A stretch of DNA of 64,000 nt from Acidovorax sp. Leaf78 (GCF_001422735.1 NZ_LMLZ01000020.1:901272-965271), one strand, 5' to 3'. Positions 1 through 10,157 are shown, counted from the stretch's first letter. The notes: generated by a model not told the origin, from the letters alone. A program made the numbers and translations.

Positions 1-1826
1 CAATGCGTCAGTGAAGCGTCCGACAACATGGCGTTCAGCGTTGCCCAGAACTCTCTGGGTGCAACCGGCTTGTGCAATAAAGCGACGTCACTGTTGAGCG
101 CCTCGCGCAGCCGTTCTGGGGCAGTGTCTCCGGTGATGAGAAGCGCAGGTACCGACCTGCCATAGTGATTTCGCAAGTGCCGGATCACCTCAGCCCCGTT
201 TTGGCCGTCTCGTAGCCTGTAGTCACTCACGATAGCGTCCGGCTGAAATTCGCGCAGCGCCAAAGCCTCCTGCAAACCCTCGACAGCCATCGCCAAGCAG
301 CCCCAGGTTTCCAGCAGCGTCAGCATTGCCAAGCGGACGGTTTCGTCGTCGTCGACTACCAACACCTGGCGACCAGCCAAGATCGGCGATGGCAACGCAT
401 GCCACGGCTGCAACGCGGCAGGCCTTTCACCTTCGGCGGAAAGGGGAACGCTGACCCTAAACACACTGCCGCGCCCCGGCTTGGAGGACAGCGTCAACGG
501 TATGTCCAATGAGCGGCACAGGCCATCCGCGATAGCCAGTCCCAGGCCCAGCCCTTTGCGGCGATCACGTTCTGGGTTGCCCAGCTGATGAAACTCGCGA
601 AAGATCTCGCGCTGCTGGTGTTGGGCGATGCCCACGCCCGTATCGAACACCTCGATGGAAAGACGCTCGCCGCGCTGGCGACAGCCGATGAGGATGCCGC
701 CCCGCTCGGTGTAGCGAATGGCGTTGCTGATGACGTTGCGAAGTATCAGCTCCAACAGCGCACCGTCCGTGAGGACCACCGCGCGACAGTCCCTGGAGCG
801 GTAGAGCAAGCCCTTGGCGTCTGCCTGCGGCGCGAGCTCTTCTTCCAACTTGTGCAGCATTTTCTGTACGCAATGGCTTGAGAGCGTTGGCCGTATGACG
901 CCCGCCTCAATGCGCGAAAAATCCAGCAGCGTATCCAGCATCTCCCTGGACGCAACGCTCGCTGCCTTGGCATGGTCGAGCACCGGCTTTTGCGAGGGCG
1001 CTAACGGGCCTGACGACAGCGCCTCCAGGAAAAAACCCATGGCATGAACGGGCTGACGCAAGTCATGGCTTGCCGCAGCCAGGAAGCGGGACTTGGCTTG
1101 GTTTGCCTGCTCAGCGCGTTCTCTTTCGTCGTTGGCAGTTTGCTTTTCTACCTCAAGCCTCTTGATGAGATCGAGGTTTTCAAAACGCAGTCTGATTGAC
1201 TCCTTCAAACCGCGTCCGATGAGTTTGGCTTGGCCGTACTGACTGAGCACGTAGATCATGCAGCAAGCTCCCATCGCCTGGTACATCAAGCCGTCCATGA
1301 CGAGGAAGCGGCTCCCTGTGACCAGCAGCATGGGCATGATCAACGCGATGAATAAAAGTTGCACGGGGGAAAGCAGGGGAACGGCATTGCTGCTGATGGC
1401 GGCCATCGTTCCCAGCAGCATGGCGGTAGACGCAGGTGACGACCCCTCTTGCACCACAATCCAGCCCAGGCATCCCCAGATGACGCCTTCCAGTGCCTTC
1501 CCTACAGCCAATTGCCCTGTGATGCGTGGCATTTGCTCAAAGCTGAACCCGTACTTCAGCGTACGCCGGCAATACACCACCATGGTGATGCGGCACACGA
1601 GTGTGATCACGTACCAAAAAGCCAGCCAAGCGTTGTTGATGGACGGTGCAAGCACGCGGATTTTTTCACCGGTCGCTTCGGATACGAAGGTGTGCTGCGC
1701 TCCGCTGGTCACGTTGAATACCACGACCAACAGGGTGGCGAGCAGGAAGCCGATAGGAAGCGACTGGCCAATGCCGCCTATAACCAGCTTGAGCTGCGCG
1801 GCATAGATTTGATCGTCGTCGTTCAC
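1..1826 (-). CDS. Hybrid sensor histidine kinase with C-terminal receiver domain (3' end cut by window edge)
   Basis: Inner-membrane sensor kinase, read in one open frame of 608 codons with no stop before the window edge. About 185 N-terminal residues form roughly six hydrophobic segments with no recognisable periplasmic sensor domain. A coiled linker and a HisKA H-box follow (ASHDLRQPVHAMGF, His near residue 254), then an HATPase domain with N-box (NVISNAIRYTE), G1 (DTGVGI) and G2 (GLGLGLAIADGL). The end is a receiver domain: acidic cluster VVDDDE, phospho-acceptor Asp near 535 in SDYRLRDG, and conserved Lys in LLHKPV. Only the last few residues seem to be missing. The GTG start at 1826 overlaps the TGA of the upstream response regulator by four bases (GTGA), so translation is probably coupled. 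The signal sensed cannot be told. Confidence 0.9.
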   Translation of the reverse strand, partial: MNDDDQIYAAQLKLVIGGIGQSLPIGFLLATLLVVVFNVTSGAQHTFVSEATGEKIRVLAPSINNAWLAFWYVITLVCRITMVVYCRRTLKYGFSFEQMPRITGQLAVGKALEGVIWGCLGWIVVQEGSSPASTAMLLGTMAAISSNAVPLLSPVQLLFIALIMPMLLVTGSRFLVMDGLMYQAMGACCMIYVLSQYGQAKLIGRGLKESIRLRFENLDLIKRLEVEKQTANDERERAEQANQAKSRFLAAASHDLRQPVHAMGFFLEALSSGPLAPSQKPVLDHAKAASVASREMLDTLLDFSRIEAGVIRPTLSSHCVQKMLHKLEEELAPQADAKGLLYRSRDCRAVVLTDGALLELILRNVISNAIRYTERGGILIGCRQRGERLSIEVFDTGVGIAQHQQREIFREFHQLGNPERDRRKGLGLGLAIADGLCRSLDIPLTLSSKPGRGSVFRVSVPLSAEGERPAALQPWHALPSPILAGRQVLVVDDDETVRLAMLTLLETWGCLAMAVEGLQEALALREFQPDAIVSDYRLRDGQNGAEVIRHLRNHYGRSVPALLITGDTAPERLREALNSDVALLHKPVAPREFWATLNAMLSDASLTH

Positions 1827-2416
1827 AAAATAAGTCCTTGTCGCCGCGCGACGAATACCGCCTCGGAGCGGCTCGATGCCGACAGGGCCGCCAGGGTGGC
1901 CTGCACGTGCCCCCGCACGGTATGTTCCGACAGCGATAGGCGCCGCCCAATCATCTTGTTGGACAGTCCCTGACTGAGAAGATCCAGAACCTCCAGCTGT
2001 CGCGGCGTCAGGGAGGCAGGGTTTTTTGTGCCGGTCACTTCCACCGATGCAGCCCCATCGCGCAACAGCATCTGCACGTTCTGCAAAAGCCGCTCTGGAT
2101 TTTCTGTTTTGGAGAGGAAAACGACAGCTCCCCGCTCGCGGGCCTGTTCTATGCGATCGGGCATGTCGTATGCCGACACCACAACGATGCGCGTGTTTGG
2201 CCACTTGCGCAGCAGCAGGCCGATGCCCTCCAGCCCGCTCAATCCCTGGAGTTGAACGTCAAGCAGGATGAGCGTGGGCGCGATCTCTGAGAGGCGCAGC
2301 GCCTGCTCTAAAGATGCTGCTTGGTGGATCTCTACATCTTGCAGGCCATTGGCCAAGACCATAGCGATTCCAGCCCGAAAGAGGCTGTGATCGTCGATGA
2401 GCAGAATTGCCTTCAT
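1823..2416 (-). CDS. LuxR/NarL-family DNA-binding response regulator
   Basis: Cytoplasmic transcription factor of 197 residues and partner of the overlapping hybrid kinase. The receiver domain fills residues 1-120: acidic pair in LLIDDH, phospho-acceptor Asp53 in LLDVQLQG, and conserved Lys near 103 in FLSKTENP. The C-terminal LuxR helix-turn-helix spans about 134-190, with SLTPRQLEVLDLL and the recognition helix SEHTVRGHVQ. It is the first gene of the pair and is followed by the kinase with a 4-base overlap. A palindrome about 50 bp upstream (2468-2481) recurs ahead of the RCC1-repeat gene and may be its operator; this is inference. Confidence 0.93.
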   Translation of the reverse strand: MKAILLIDDHSLFRAGIAMVLANGLQDVEIHQAASLEQALRLSEIAPTLILLDVQLQGLSGLEGIGLLLRKWPNTRIVVVSAYDMPDRIEQARERGAVVFLSKTENPERLLQNVQMLLRDGAASVEVTGTKNPASLTPRQLEVLDLLSQGLSNKMIGRRLSLSEHTVRGHVQATLAALSASSRSEAVFVARRQGLIL

Positions 2417-2467
2417 GCAGGCAATGTAACCAGTCCTGAGAATGCTCTGTCATTTACTCGCCACACC

Positions 2468-2481
2468 AGTCCGAATGGACT
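2468..2481. promoter_or_regulatory. Palindrome AGTCC-GAAT-GGACT, candidate operator, copy 1
   Basis: Perfect 5-bp inverted repeat AGTCC/GGACT separated by GAAT, 52 bp upstream of the response-regulator start. A second copy with the same spacing and longer arms lies at 5736-5753. Binding by the adjacent LuxR-type regulator is inferred from position only. Confidence 0.45.
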
Positions 2482-2686
2482 ATATGCACCGAGGGGGCCA
2501 TTGCTTATATTGATCCGGCACAGGCACGCATGTCGATGTAATCCGGCTTAAATTGGCGCTACCACCTCTGCACCTCGCGGCATGATTAATTATTTCATGC
2601 GTCAAATAAAGCATTAAATGCTGTCAGTCGGTAGGGGGCACTTTTGGCTGACGTGAGTGCAAGCAATTTTCCATTTGAGACTGACT

Positions 2687-5394
2687 ATGAAGCTTTCACT
2701 GCTTGCAAAAGCCGTGTGCCCCGCATAGGCCAACTTATTTCACTCTAAGGTTCAGGTAAAGCGCTGGAGATTTCTGCAGCGCGCATTCACCTATGGCTCG
2801 GTAGCTCTGTTGACAGCCTGCGGCGGAGGAGGCGGCGATAGCACTCCATTGCCTCCGGAACCTGCACAGGTTACCTACAGCGTCGGTGGGCAACTGTCCG
2901 GCCTGGGCACAGGCAAGACGGTCGTCATTGCAGACGCCAGCGGCCCTAGCGCGTCCCTGTCCACCAATGGCAGCTATAGCCTGCGCCTGGCCGCGGGAAC
3001 GGTCTACAGCTTGCGGGTGCAGGCACAACCCACTGGTCAGACCTGCAACCTCACCAACGGCAGCGGCACGGCCACGGCCGATGTGAACAACGTGACCATG
3101 ACCTGCCTGGACAACGAGGTGCCTGCCCAGGCGCAGACCGTCACGGGTTCGGTTGCAGGGCTCCAAGCGGGCAGCAGCGTTGTATTGCGCTTGATCAGCG
3201 TCAACAACTCCACTCAAGACCCCACCGTGCGTGCCGATGGCAGGTTCGCATTTGCGCAGCCTGTGCTGGGCGCGTACAGCATTACGGTACTCACCCAGCC
3301 CAGCGGGCAATCCTGCGCTGTGGCCAACGGCCAGGGACAGGTGCAGCCCGGTTCGCCCTCGGCAAGCGTCGTAGTGACCTGTGCCACCAGCGCCTACAAA
3401 CTGTCAGGCAGGCTGCGAGGCAGCCTGGGCCAAGTCGTGCTGCGCAACAGCGTCAACGCAGACACCCTCACGCTCAACAGCAACGGCGACTTCACCTTTG
3501 CACAGCCTGTCTTGCATGGGGGTCGCTACGCCGTCTCGGCGATCTCGTCGGGCGCCAGCCAAATGTGCACCGCGTCGTCGGGTACCGGCACGGCAGTGGC
3601 AGACGTCACCCAGCTCACGGTGGACTGCGAGGACACTTCGCCGCCTCCACCGCCCCCCGCACCGGTGGCGATCCCAGCGGTGCCCACGCTCACACTGGGC
3701 TACGACGTGAAGACCTTCAAACTCAGTTGGACGACCGTGTCCGCGCCCACTGGCGGTGGCGCTGTGAGCTACAAGGTCACGGAAGATCCCGATGGTGCAG
3801 GCCCCCAGACGGACACACAGCTCGCAACGGGCCTGAGCACCACCAGCTATGACCGGGTGGTCACCGGGCTGTTGCACACCCGGCTGAACGCCACATACCG
3901 GGTGAGCGCCTGCAACAGCGCAGGCTGCAGCGCCTGGTCTGCTGCCCAGACCGTGGACTTGACGCGCGCCATTGGGTATTTCAAAGCCGGTAATACAGGC
4001 GACAGTGACGAGTTTGGCTACAGCATGTCCATGTCAGGCGACGGGAACACTCTGGCGGTGGGAGCCATCTACGAGGACAGCAATGCCACAGGCATCAACG
4101 GCGACCAAACCAACAATGCCGCCGGTGATTCTGGCGCGGTGTATATCTTTTCGCGCAGCGGCAGCATGTGGATCCAGCAAGCCTACGTGAAGGCCAGCAA
4201 CACGGAGAGCGATGACCGGTTTGGCTTCAGCGTGTCTCTCTCCGGCGATGGGAACACCTTGGCGGTGGGGGCGATATTGGAAGACAGCAACGCCACGGGA
4301 GCCAATGGCGATCAAACCAGCAACTCAATGGTCAACTCCGGCGCCGTGTACATCTATGCGCGCAGCGGTAGCACTTGGAGCCAACAAGCCTACATAAAGG
4401 CCAGCAATCCAGGCCCTGTCGACTTTTTTGGTCGCAGCGTATCTCTCTCGGGCGATGGCAGCACTTTGGCAGTGGGCGCAGATTGGGAGAGCAGCAACGC
4501 CACAGGCATCAACGGTGACCAGACCAACAATGCGAGCGGCGCCTCCGGCGCTGTGTACGTCTTCACACGCAGTGGCAGCACCTGGAGCCAACAGGCCTAC
4601 GTGAAAGCCAGCAACACAGGGGCGAACGACAAGTTTGGCTACAGCGTGTCGCTTCAGCCGACGGCAGCACCATGGCTGTAGGTGCGGTCTTTGAGGCCAG
4701 CAACGCCACAGGTATCAATGGCAACCAAGCCGACAATTCAGCCGGTGATTCTGGGGCAGTCTATGTCTTTACTCGCAGTGGCAGCGCCTGGAGTCAGCAA
4801 GCCTATTTGAAGGCTAGCAATACAGGGCCACTCGACCAGTTTGGCAGTAGCGTGACTCTTTCAAGCGATGGCAATACCCTCGCTGTCGCAGCGCCGACAG
4901 AGGACAGCAATGCGACGGGCGTCAACGGCGACCAAGCCAATAATGCCGCCGGCGATTCTGGCGCTGTGTACGTGTTCACGCGCACCGGCAGCACGTGGAG
5001 CCATCAAGCCTATGTGAAGTCGAGCAATACTGCTGCGGGTAGCCGGTTTGGCAGCAGCATCGCTTTGTCAGGCGACGGCAACACGCTGGCGGTGGGGGCG
5101 GCTCGGGAGAGAAGCAACGCCACAGGCATCAACGGCGACCAAGCCAGCACTGCAGCTGCCAACTCCGGAGCGGTGTACGTCTTCAAACGCACCGCAAGCA
5201 CCTGGACTCAGCAGTCCTACGTCAAAGCCAGCAACACGGCGTCGAATTACGATTTTGGCTGGAGCGTGGCGCTGTCGAGCGATGGCAGCACCCTGGCAGT
5301 GGGTGCGAAATCCGAAGACAGCAACGCCGTGGGCATCAACGGCGACCAAGTCAACAACGCATCCAACAATTCTGGTGCGGTGTACATCTACTAA
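2687..5394 (+). pseudogene. FG-GAP seven-bladed propeller lipoprotein, interrupted by an in-frame TAG and a frameshift
   Basis: Exported lipoprotein by its lipobox LLTAC followed by a Gly run (Cys codon at 2819). Order of parts: three tandem Ig/carboxypeptidase-regulatory-like repeats of about 75 residues (2870-3640), a Pro-rich hinge, a fibronectin-III-like domain (about 3690-3960), then FG-GAP_2 repeats. No ATG, GTG or TTG opens the signal-peptide segment KRWRFLQRAFTYGSVALLTA. The ATG at 2687 is in frame but meets TAG at 2726; TTG at 2810 would delete the signal. A second lesion lies at 4652-4657: CTTCAGCC reads as a one-base loss from CTTTCAGCC, moving the frame so that translation stops at 4681. 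The rest continues in the +1 frame from about 4655 to 5394. With the shift repaired there are exactly seven blades. It is either a decaying gene or a sequencing artefact. Confidence 0.75.
3972..5394 (+). repeat. Seven tandem FG-GAP_2 blades, about 207 bp period
   Basis: Seven copies of a 69-residue unit, each with a core like DGNTLAVGA, then SNATGINGDQ, SGAVYVF and WSQQAYVKASN. The TLAVGA-type cores fall near 4045, 4255, 4458, 4664, 4871, 5077 and 5285. The frameshift lies in unit four. Confidence 0.85.
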
Positions 5395-5549
5395 TCCGAC
5401 GGAAGGCTTACGAAGGCTGCCGCTCGCGCGCGAGACAGCGCGAGCACAGCCCATACAGGTCCGCTGTAATGGGTCGGTCGCGACGATTTTATTTGACAAT
5501 CAATTCACACTGGTAATTTGAAATTTGGATTGTGGAAATATTCGCTGAA

Positions 5550-5610
5550 TAGATTTAAATGCCGAACGGCTGCTCCGAGATTCAGGCAGCCCGTCCCCGG
5601 ACTAAATCTA
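5550..5610 (+). terminator. Imperfect long hairpin followed by a T-rich stretch
   Basis: The arm at 5550-5573 (TAGATTTAAATGCCGAACGG and on) pairs imperfectly with 5586-5610 across a 12-base loop. An A/T-rich tract with TTTCTTTTT follows. It lies about 155 bp after the FG-GAP stop, so it may be its terminator. The rest of 5395-5881 shows no gene, only this hairpin and the palindrome at 5736. Confidence 0.35.
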
Positions 5611-5735
5611 TTTGGCATTAAAAATATTTCTTTTTAGGACAAGTGTTGTGAGCGCACGGGTTTAATAACCGAGCTGCAATAGTCACTCTCAATTTCCCTT
5701 CTGTTGTTTTTGGGCAGCTTCGAACGACTGTTTGG

Positions 5736-5753
5736 TCAGTCCAAATGGACTGA
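5736..5753. promoter_or_regulatory. Palindrome TCAGTCC-AAAT-GGACTGA, candidate operator, copy 2
   Basis: Perfect 7-bp inverted repeat around AAAT, 128 bp upstream of the RCC1-repeat gene start. It matches the core of the palindrome at 2468-2481 upstream of the response regulator (AGTCCRAATGGACT). Confidence 0.5.
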
Positions 5754-5881
5754 TTTAGTGCTTCGGGTGGAAGGCCATTAGGTCTTCAAAGCTAGCATCG
5801 CACCGTACTAATCCAAATGCATCCCAGTCCGGTATTGCCTTTAGGAAAAAGCGTGCGGTATCAAGTCGCCCGGAAACCACC

Positions 5882-8800
5882 ATGTCAACGCCAATCTCGA
5901 ACATCTTTTCCCCGCTCGGACACGGCAGCCGCGTCATGCACATGCCAGCTTGGCTGGACAAATGCTTAGGCGAAGCCTTCTGGCTGGTGGCCTGTGTGCT
6001 GTGGATGGCTCTGACGGCACCGGGGGTGTGGGCCAACACAGCTACGCGCAGCACCGCCACGGATGCCATTGCCAGCGAAGTGTCGGCAGGTGATCAGCAC
6101 ACTTGCGCGGTCGTGGCCAGTGGCGCAGTGCAGTGCTGGGGCGGCAATATCAAGGGCCAAAGCAACGTGCCCGCGGCGCTGCAAGTAGGCGGGGCGGTGT
6201 CGGTGGCTGCGGGCGCTTCGCACACCTGTGCGGTGACCATGGGCGGTGCAGTTCAGTGCTGGGGCGACAACGAACGGGGCCAAACCGGCGTACCGGCCGC
6301 GCTGCAAGGCGGTGGGGCGGTGTTCGTGGCTGCGGGCCTTTACCACACCTGTGCAGTAGCAACAGGGGGCGCCGTGCAGTGCTGGGGCAGCAACGACGCG
6401 GGTCAAACCAGCGTTCCGGCCGCGTTGCTAAGCGGCGGGGCGGTGTCTGTCACCACAGGCAATTACCACACCTGTGCGGTGACCATGGCCGGTGCCGTGC
6501 AGTGCTGGGGCGGCAATGTCGAGGGCCAATCCAGCGCACCGGCCGCTCTGCAAGGCGGCGGGGCAGTGTCTGTGGTTGCGGCAGGTAACCACACCTGCGC
6601 AGTGACAACGGGGGGTGCCGTGCAGTGCTGGGGCCGCAACAATGAAGGTCAAACCAACGTGCCAACCACACTGCAAGGCAGTGGGGCGGTGGCATCTGTG
6701 GATGCGGGCGCTTTTCACACCTGTGCGGTGACCACTGGCGGTGCCGTGCAATGCTGGGGCAACAACGGCAGTGGCCAAGCCAGTGTGCCGGCGGCGCTGC
6801 AAGGCGGCGGGGCGGTCTCGGTGGCTGCGGGTGGTTATCACACCTGCGCGGTGACCACGGGCGGCGCCGCGCAGTGTTGGGGCAACAACGGCAATGGCCA
6901 ATCCAGCGTGCCGGCGGCGCTGCAAGGCGGCGGGGTGGTGTCGGTGGCTGGGGGCGGTTACCACACCTGCGTACTGACCACAGGCGGTGCCGCGCAGTGC
7001 TGGGGCAACAACGGCAGTGGTCAAACCAGCGTGCCGGCGGCGCTGCAAGGCGGCGGATCGGTGTCCGTGGCGGCGGGCTATATGCACACCTGCGCGGTGG
7101 CCACGGCCGGCACTGTGCAGTGCTGGGGCGACAACGGCAGTGGCCGAACCAGCGTGCCAGCCGCGTTGCAAGGTGGCGGGGCGATGGCCGTGTCCGCGGG
7201 TGGTTCGCATACCTGTGCGGTGACCACAGTCGGCGCCGTGCAGTGCTGGGGCGACAACGATAGTGGTCAAACCGTCGTGCCGGTCATGCTGCGAGGCGGC
7301 GGGGCGGTGTCCGTGTCTGGGGGCGGTTACCACACCTGCGCGCTGACCACTGGCGGCGAGGTGCAGTGCTGGGGCCGCAACATTGAAGGACAAACCAACG
7401 TGCCGGCGGCCCTGCAAGGGAGTAGGGCAGTGTCCGTGGCCGCTGGCGCTTTTCACACCTGTGCGGTGATCACGGGCGGTGCCGTGCGATGCTGGGGCAA
7501 GAACGTCAACGACCAAACCAGCGTGCCGGTAACGCTGCAAGGCGGCGGGGCGGTGTCCGTGGATGCGGGTGGTTATCACACCTGTGCTCTAACCACGGGC
7601 GGCGCTGTGCAGTGCTGGGGCTACAACAGCCGCGGCCAGACCAGCGTGCCGACGGCGCTGCAAAGCGGCGGGGTGGCGTCCATCGCTACGGCTCATGAAC
7701 ACACCTGTGCAGTGACCACCGACGACACTGTGCAGTGCTGGGGCTCCAACGGCTACGCGCAGGCACCCGCATTGCGTGCCTCTCCTCGCCAGTCGATCAC
7801 CTTTACCCAGGTAGCCTCGCCGCGGGCTGGCGCCAGCAGTTCGCTCATGGCCAGCGCCAGCAGTGGCCTGGCGGTCAGTTTCGATACCTGGACGCCTGAT
7901 GTCTGCAGCGTAGCTGGCAGCACCGTGACCCTTCTGCCCGGCAAGACGGGCCACCTGTGCGGCGTGCGGGCCTCGCAGCCCGGTGGCACGGATGCGAGCA
8001 ACTTCCGCTACGCTGCCGCGCCAGTGCGCTCGCAAGTGTTGGTCGTGCAGGCTGACCTGCCATCGGCGCCCACGGGCCTGCAGGCAACGCCGGGAGACCG
8101 CGCCGTCTCCCTCGCCTGGGCTGCGGCCAGCGACAACGGCAATCCCATCACCGGCTACACCGTGACCGGCGTGCCGAGCGGCGGCGGCATCAGTGTGGGC
8201 TGCAACACAATCGGCACTTTAACCTGCGTGGTTCTGAACCTCGCCAACGGCACGGCCTACACGTTCAACGTCACTGCGACCAACAGCGCAGGCACCGGCC
8301 CAGCATCGAGCCCGCCGGTTTCCGCCACACCCAAGGGCCTCCAAACCATCACGTTCACTCATCCGGGCAACCGAACCTTCGGCACCTCGCCCACCCTGGT
8401 AGCCACTTCCACCAACGCGACTCCACCTCCCAGCTTCAGTTCCGGCTCGACCGGTGTCTGCACGGTCACCCCGGGCGGTGCACTCACCTTTCTGGCTGTC
8501 GGCAGCTGCACCATCCACGCAGACCAGGCGGGCACCACCGCCTTCGACGCAGCACCGCGCGTGAGCCAGACCTTCGCAGTCACCGCGCAGCTATCGGTAT
8601 CGGGCACCGTGCCGGGCATGGCGGGCACCGCCACGGCCAGCCTGACGGGCGGCGGTGCGGGCTGCACGTTTGCCAGCGGCACCGGTTTCGCTCCGCCAGG
8701 CAGCCCCCCAGCGGCTACATCTTGCCCCACGGTGGTTTTGCCTTTGCGGCCACAGGGTGCACGGGTGGCAGCAGCGTCACTCTTACGCTGACCTACCCGC

Positions 8801-9126
8801 AGGCCCTGCCTGCCGGCGTGCAGTTCTGGAAGTTCGGTCCGGCCACGGCGGGGGGCACCACGTCCACCTGGTTCCAGTGGGCGGGTGCCACGCTGAGCCC
8901 GGACCGCCGCACGGTGACCTACACCGTGACCGACAACGGCATTGGGGATGCCGACGCGACCCTGGGCACGATCCGCGACCCGTTCGCGCCGGTGCTGGCT
9001 GCGGCGCCGGCTGGGGTGGCTTCGATTCCGACGCTCAGTGAGTGGGGCTTGATCCTTACCTCGCTCATGGCAGCGGGGATGGGCATGTTGGTGCTGCGCC
9101 GCCGTCCGACCGGCCTCACGGCTTGA
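5882..9126 (+). CDS. RCC1/BLIP-II-like repeat surface protein with IPTL-CTERM tail (frameshifted at a C6 tract)
   Basis: Exported protein. The N-terminus has a signal peptide (hydrophobic core FWLVACVLWMALTAPGVWA; the start could also be the ATG at 5936 or 5945). Fourteen tandem 41-residue RCC1-like repeats follow, each with HTCAV and QCWG. Then come an Ig-like segment, a fibronectin-III domain (about 8060-8330), a second Ig-like domain with GVCTV, and a conserved module ending in the IPTL-CTERM signal: IPTLSEWGL, a hydrophobic helix and RRR. The reading frame from 5882 ends at 8791. The last module (PHGGFAFAATGC to the end) lies in another frame, finishing at 9126. The switch is at 8704-8709, where six C residues stand and seven would restore the expected SGYILPHGG. 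As written, the product lacks its sorting signal. Known IPTL-CTERM proteins are exosortase-type substrates; no exosortase gene is in the window. Confidence 0.85.
6080..7770 (+). repeat. Fourteen tandem 123-bp RCC1-like repeats
   Basis: A 41-residue unit repeated 14 times with consensus AAGxxHTCAVTTGGAVQCWG, then NNxxGQTSVPAALQGGGAVS. Two cysteines per repeat are kept in every copy, including the last, degenerate one. Fourteen is twice the seven blades of a BLIP-II/RCC1 propeller. Confidence 0.9.
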
Positions 9127-9144
9127 TGTGCGCGCAATACGCTC

Positions 9145-10116
9145 CTACCGCTCGCCCATATTGATTTTTATGCTATTAAAAGTGGAGCGACGCTCCTCGC
9201 AAAACCGCTGCGCCTCGTCCACCAGCCACTCCCGCACCTGGTCCATCGCCGGGCTGGGGTGTGCGGTGGTCACAAACGAATATGCCGCACGCGACAACAC
9301 GCTCTGGGCCAACACAGGCACCAGACGCCCGGCCTTCACGTCCTGCACCACCAGCGCGGCTCGGCCCATCGCGATGCCCTGGCCGGCCAGGGCCGCGCCC
9401 AGCGCCAGTTGCGACAGGTTGAACTGCTGACCACCCGCCCAGGGTGGTGGCGCGGCGCCCACTTGGGTGAACCAGTGCTGCCACTCTTCGTAGGTGTCCG
9501 CGCCGTCCCAGGCGCTGCTGTCGTGCAGCAGCCAGTCGCCCTGCAGGTCCCCTGGCGTGGTGATGGGCGGGTTGCGGGCTAGGAAGGCGGGGCTGGCCAC
9601 CGGGATGAGCCATTCGTCCAGGAACACGGTGGCGCTCAGGTCGCGGTAGCCACCCAGGTCGAAGCGCACGGCAGCCTCGATGCCGTCTCGCACCATGCGG
9701 GTGCGGTCCAGCGTGTGGAACTCCCCGAAAACGCGCAGACCCAGGCTCGGATACTGCCGAAAGAACTCACCCAGCCGGGGTGTGAGCCAGCTCATGGCGA
9801 ACGACGGCGAGCAGCTGAGCGTGGCGGTGGCGGACTCCGGCGGCTGGCGCATCTGGGCGAGGGTGCTTTCGATGGCGGTGAAGCTCTCGCGCAGCACTAC
9901 GGCCAGCCATTGGCCCTCGGGCGTGGGCACCAGGGCGCGCGGGGTGCGCAGGAATAGCGGGCGGCGCAGCCAGTCTTCGAGCTGCTTGACCTGCTGGCTG
10001 ACCGCCCCCTGGGTGATGCACAGCTCTGCCGCCGCCTTGGTAAAGCTGCCGTGGCGGGCGGCTGCATCAAAGCTGCGCAGCCAGGCGAGCAGAGAGGGAG
10101 AAAGTCGAATGTCCAT
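9145..10116 (-). CDS. LysR-family transcriptional regulator (GcvA/DsdC type)
   Basis: Cytoplasmic regulator of 323 residues. A winged HTH occupies residues 1-65 (LRSFDAAARHGSFTKAAAEL, then ITQGAVSQQVKQLE). The substrate-binding domain runs from about 95 to the end. The ATG at 10116 is preferred because the HTH begins there at the usual distance; an upstream extension to 10245 would add 43 residues not typical of the family. It is transcribed divergently from the D-serine ammonia-lyase operon with a 135-bp gap, the classic layout for a LysR activator of its neighbour, as DsdC is for dsdA. The last codons fall in an A/T-rich stretch that looks like a decayed repeat. Confidence 0.93.
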   Translation of the reverse strand: MDIRLSPSLLAWLRSFDAAARHGSFTKAAAELCITQGAVSQQVKQLEDWLRRPLFLRTPRALVPTPEGQWLAVVLRESFTAIESTLAQMRQPPESATATLSCSPSFAMSWLTPRLGEFFRQYPSLGLRVFGEFHTLDRTRMVRDGIEAAVRFDLGGYRDLSATVFLDEWLIPVASPAFLARNPPITTPGDLQGDWLLHDSSAWDGADTYEEWQHWFTQVGAAPPPWAGGQQFNLSQLALGAALAGQGIAMGRAALVVQDVKAGRLVPVLAQSVLSRAAYSFVTTAHPSPAMDQVREWLVDEAQRFCEERRSTFNSIKINMGER

Positions 10117-10135
10117 TACTTTGGCTAATGTCTTC

Positions 10136-10157
10136 GTCACTATAAATGCGTTGTGAC
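10136..10157. promoter_or_regulatory. Inverted repeat GTCAC-N12-GTGAC in the LysR/dsdA divergent promoter region
   Basis: Perfect 5-bp arms around TATAAATGCGTT between the divergent starts at 10116 and 10252. Its position and dyad symmetry fit a LysR-type operator overlapping a promoter; binding is inferred. Confidence 0.4.

Noticed and set aside
2610..2622. Palindrome AGCATTAAATGCT as an operator
   Set aside because: An A/T-rich chance palindrome is likely here; no second copy was found in the window.
6080..7770. Regular direct repeats that might suggest a CRISPR array
   Set aside because: The 123-bp unit is in one reading frame and codes for RCC1-like repeats. There are no short repeats with unique spacers and no cas genes.
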